A stretch of 64,000 nucleotides of DNA from Owenia fusiformis (Eukaryota > Annelida > Polychaeta > Sabellida > Oweniidae), in contig CAIIXF020000009.1 in the NCBI GenBank assembly GCA_903813345.2, positions 2,542,001 through 2,606,000 on the forward strand, given 5' to 3'. Below the pieces are notes generated by a model. It did not search any database. It was not told where the DNA came from and saw only the letters and a program-made list of their open reading frames with translations. Below, piece by piece: positions 61,097 through 64,000 of the stretch. The position numbers and the translations under genes were made by a program. The first letter of the stretch is position 1. Each line of letters starts with the position of its first letter.

Positions 61097-61724
61097 AACA
61101 CTTGATAAAGCTGGGCTTATAAAGCAATTGAAGAGTCGATGGTGTTTCGGAGCAGCTCTGTGGATTCTGGACTTGTATTGCAGATATTTAAGGTATATTG
61201 TTGAGAAGATATCTGGCGACTGAAATGTCAGAAGGAATCAATCCTGCAAATATCAGAAATGGTTGAGCATATGTACGAGTCTAGATCAGAGTTTATTAAC
61301 ATTTGGATATAAACGAGCGTATACTATAGAATGTACCATTAGTCAAGACTGTTGAGAAAAAAGTGAGTATGGGGGAAGTGCTATAAAGTGCTATCGACGG
61401 AAGAAATAGTAGTCATCATCTATTCTTACACCCACTCGGATTTATTGCAACTAACTTATCTTCTAGGTGAATATAATATAAGGAGATTGTTCATAAGCGA
61501 CTGTTATTAACTGCGTTCTAAGAATTCATTCAATCTTGCTAATGGTCACAGATGTAGAATGAGAGTACAAAAAACAAAATTGACATAGTGCTTATTAGAC
61601 GCTAAAGAACAGCTCATAATTTGCCGAGGGCGGGTTTCTGGTTTTCGCTAAGTAATAAAGGAAAGCACTTTTCATGAACTAGAGTGCGAAGTACACATTG
61701 GAAGATTAAGAGACGGTATTCATC

Positions 61725-62948
61725 ATGAACCAAAGTGAAGTGGTATTAGCGGGAGGGACGATCGCCTTCAATGACACCCCTGGGTACAGTATCGATGCAA
61801 TTAATAAGACAACTGATGCAAATATTACGATTGGAAATAAGGAACCGTGTGTTCCTGCATATCTATTTGCAATTCCGCATAACTTTGTTATATTTACGAT
61901 TACTATAACTATCGTGCTTGATACGTTAATAAGTGTGCTAGGAATTGCTGGAAATATTTTATCAATCGTTATCCTTTCAAAAGAGAAACACTTAACTACA
62001 AGTATATACCTACTCCGTGCGCTAGCTATTTCAGATATGTCGTTTCTCATGCTAGTGATTTTTATAGACCCGATGTACGCAATGTATACCACCACGCATT
62101 TTGTGCCACAGACTGCAGCGTGGCCGAACCAGATGACATCAGCTCTGCCGTACATCCTCCCCGTCATTTCTACATCACAAACACTTACCACCTGGATGGT
62201 TCTCCTGGTTACAATTGACCGATTCATACAGGTCTGCATCCCGCTCTCGGCCTCAAGACTCTGCACGCTGCCTCGCGCTAAGATGGCCGTAGTGGTTACG
62301 GTAGGGCTATCCTTTATGTACAATGTACCCCGATTTTGGGAATATGTACCTAATAATGTCCAGTTCCCCTGTGGAACTACGGTCGTACTAGGCTACACGG
62401 CTTTTGGAAAGAACAATTACTACACGTACATCTACCAGATTTGCTTAAATGCTATATTTCGCTATATGGGCCCAGTGCTCGTTTTGATCATCCTCAATGG
62501 TAATTTGATAATTGCCTTGAAAGACGCGCATCGGAGAAGGCAACAAATGACTGGTAACGAAAAGGAAGCACAAAACATCACCTTTACGTTGGTGATTGTG
62601 GCCACAAGCTTTCTTTTGTGTATCATGCCCTACAACACTGTCAACGTAATGGTAACTCTTTGGAACACAAACAATGCTGCGAAACCCGATCAATTAATTA
62701 TGCGATACCTTCTTGCAGTTGGGAACTTTCTTTTAAAAGTAAACTCATCGGTTAACTTCCTGATATATTGTCTGACGGGAAAACGATTCCGAGAGACATT
62801 CATTAGTATGTGTTGTCCGGGGTTTCGTAGAGGACAACGGTATAATGCAGTGAACAGTAAACCGCCGAAGGAGTTATCTGATAATAGTACCGTTCAAACT
62901 GTTGTCCATAGCTCGACAAAGGGGGACACTAAAATGTCGCTGTTATGA
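61725..62948 (+). CDS. Single-exon rhodopsin-class GPCR, FMRFamide-receptor-like
   Basis: 407 residues, ATG in CATCATGAACC context. The extracellular N-terminus has N-glycosylation sequons (NQS, NKT, NIT). Seven hydrophobic segments lie at about 54-84, 92-115, 142-163, 186-204, 234-258, 285-307 and 326-350. TM1 has GN (N77) and TM2 LAISD (D104). TM3 ends in IDRF (165-167) followed by IQVCIPL. TM6 has CIMPYN, and TM7 reads NSSVNFLIYC then GKRFRETF of helix 8. MCCPGF (362-367) suits palmitoylation. PYILP..STSQTLTTWM and NSSVNFLIYCL are the pattern of FMRFamide/neuropeptide receptors of protostomes. It is likely a plasma-membrane peptide receptor; the ligand is unknown. No Cys is visible at the usual start of TM3, although C216 is present in loop 2. 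AATAAA occurs at 63696. Confidence 0.9.
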   Translation: MNQSEVVLAGGTIAFNDTPGYSIDAINKTTDANITIGNKEPCVPAYLFAIPHNFVIFTITITIVLDTLISVLGIAGNILSIVILSKEKHLTTSIYLLRALAISDMSFLMLVIFIDPMYAMYTTTHFVPQTAAWPNQMTSALPYILPVISTSQTLTTWMVLLVTIDRFIQVCIPLSASRLCTLPRAKMAVVVTVGLSFMYNVPRFWEYVPNNVQFPCGTTVVLGYTAFGKNNYYTYIYQICLNAIFRYMGPVLVLIILNGNLIIALKDAHRRRQQMTGNEKEAQNITFTLVIVATSFLLCIMPYNTVNVMVTLWNTNNAAKPDQLIMRYLLAVGNFLLKVNSSVNFLIYCLTGKRFRETFISMCCPGFRRGQRYNAVNSKPPKELSDNSTVQTVVHSSTKGDTKMSLL

Positions 62949-64000
62949 CTAGGACTTTGTAGCTGCAGCTCTAGTAACAGTAACACTTCGATAGAGACTA
63001 CCGCAGTTAGCATGTCGAAAACGCGAGCTGACGCTACAAAAAACGGCAACCTTGCTGAGTCCAAGACTAATAATGTAACACTTGTGTAGATAGATTAATG
63101 GGGTGCATCGAGTGCATTCAATTATGTCTTCGCTTTCGAGCTACTAAATAGATCCCGGCAAAGTAACGCTGTTAATTGGGAGGTCAGGCGAGGAGCGATA
63201 GGATCGACAACTATTATAACTACAGTTTTAATCTAATCAGCTTCAGTAATAAGGATCACTAATAATCTCGAATTGCTCGAGACACACGATGTTTAACATT
63301 TACCCATGGTTATAAAATACGTGTTAAACTAAATGCAGTCGTTAACGTATCGACCTTCTTTCCTGAATAGCTGGTTGTGATTCATTTAACTCAAACACAC
63401 CGATCGTCACATATATGGATTCGACAAGTGATGCAAATATTAACCATCATATACAGTAGACATTCATAAACAATGGTTTCAACCATTAAGTTTTATACGT
63501 AATTTACAATCGACTTGGGCAAAATGAGAGAATTTCCTATTATTACCGGAACTGCCGATGCGGAATGGTTTATGCGACTCGGACTGAAAAAATGTTTCAC
63601 TGTTTGTGTATCTGTTACGTAAAACTAAGGAACTGATTTACATTAAGTGCTTGTGTTTTTGTTTTATCGTTATTTACAATCGCATGGGGTACAACAATAA
63701 ATTCATATTCACACAACCATGCTACTTTTCTTAAATCATTGTATATCAAATGACATTGTTCTGTTACAACAACTATAATCAGATTCATACACGGCAGACA
63801 GCATGCAATATGTATATATTGTTAATTTTTCACTTTCGAATCGATTGTTCGCTAATATTAATGTATAGGCCTATACTAGTCATATATTGACTGCGATAAT
63901 TTCCCAACTGCGAGGTAAAAATTAATTTTGTGTGGGAAATATAGTTGAAGAACAAGGGACATCTACTAGATATAGTACCTTGCGACATTGCTCATAATAT
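62949..64000. other. 3' flank of the GPCR gene
   Basis: No second gene recognised. It contains a possible poly(A) signal AATAAA at 63696-63701, about 750 bp after the stop. Confidence 0.4.

Noticed and set aside
61706-62323. 205-codon minus-strand open frame
   Set aside because: Antisense shadow of the GPCR.

Overview
The window looks like a piece of an AT-rich, intron-bearing invertebrate genome, most plausibly a lophotrochozoan and perhaps a bivalve mollusc. The reasons are GT-AG introns, a DHRS11-type dehydrogenase, a single-exon FMRFamide-receptor-like GPCR, a dense load of DNA transposons, and a tRNA-Leu-primed LTR element. The species cannot be proved from the sequence alone.

Genes. 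There are four convincing protein-coding loci. Two are minus-strand paralogues (about 14.9-20.6 kb and 32.3-33.8 kb) whose exons encode a small alpha/beta-barrel protein resembling muconolactone isomerase. They share exon phases and a 28-nt micro-exon. The third is a complete seven-exon short-chain dehydrogenase gene on the plus strand (41999-46651), related to DHRS11, in which the catalytic Ser and Tyr are replaced. The fourth is a single-exon 407-residue GPCR (61725-62948).

Mobile DNA. Most of the rest is nested repeats. From 1.7 to 14 kb lies a foldback family whose sequence carries an AAC step about every 10-11 bp, with 282-bp tandem modules. It is interrupted by a 6.9-kb inverted-repeat element that itself holds a 6.1-kb TTAA-flanked, piggyBac-like element and a pogo-type MITE. 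The same foldback family sits in intron 1 of the first paralogue. Two copies (A, 25915-28638; B, 35366-40343) of a CAGGCC-ended element have terminal repeats built from a motif recurring every 20-22 bp. Copy B is interrupted by a young LTR retrotransposon (36339-38861) that lacks pol and encodes only a double zinc-knuckle/coiled-coil protein.

The dehydrogenase gene carries a TTAA-flanked element in intron 5, and a hAT element with a perfect 8-bp target duplication lies just past a poly(A) signal. Further right are a 1.5-kb inverted-repeat element, a SINE-like tRNA-derived sequence, a degenerate mariner, and a 0.7-kb minisatellite whose 40-bp higher-order unit leaves all three plus-strand frames open. 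Stretches at 0-1.7, 22.4-23.2, 30.3-32.3, 40.4-42, 47.4-49.9, 52.9-56.3 and 58.4-61.0 kb show no gene that I can support.
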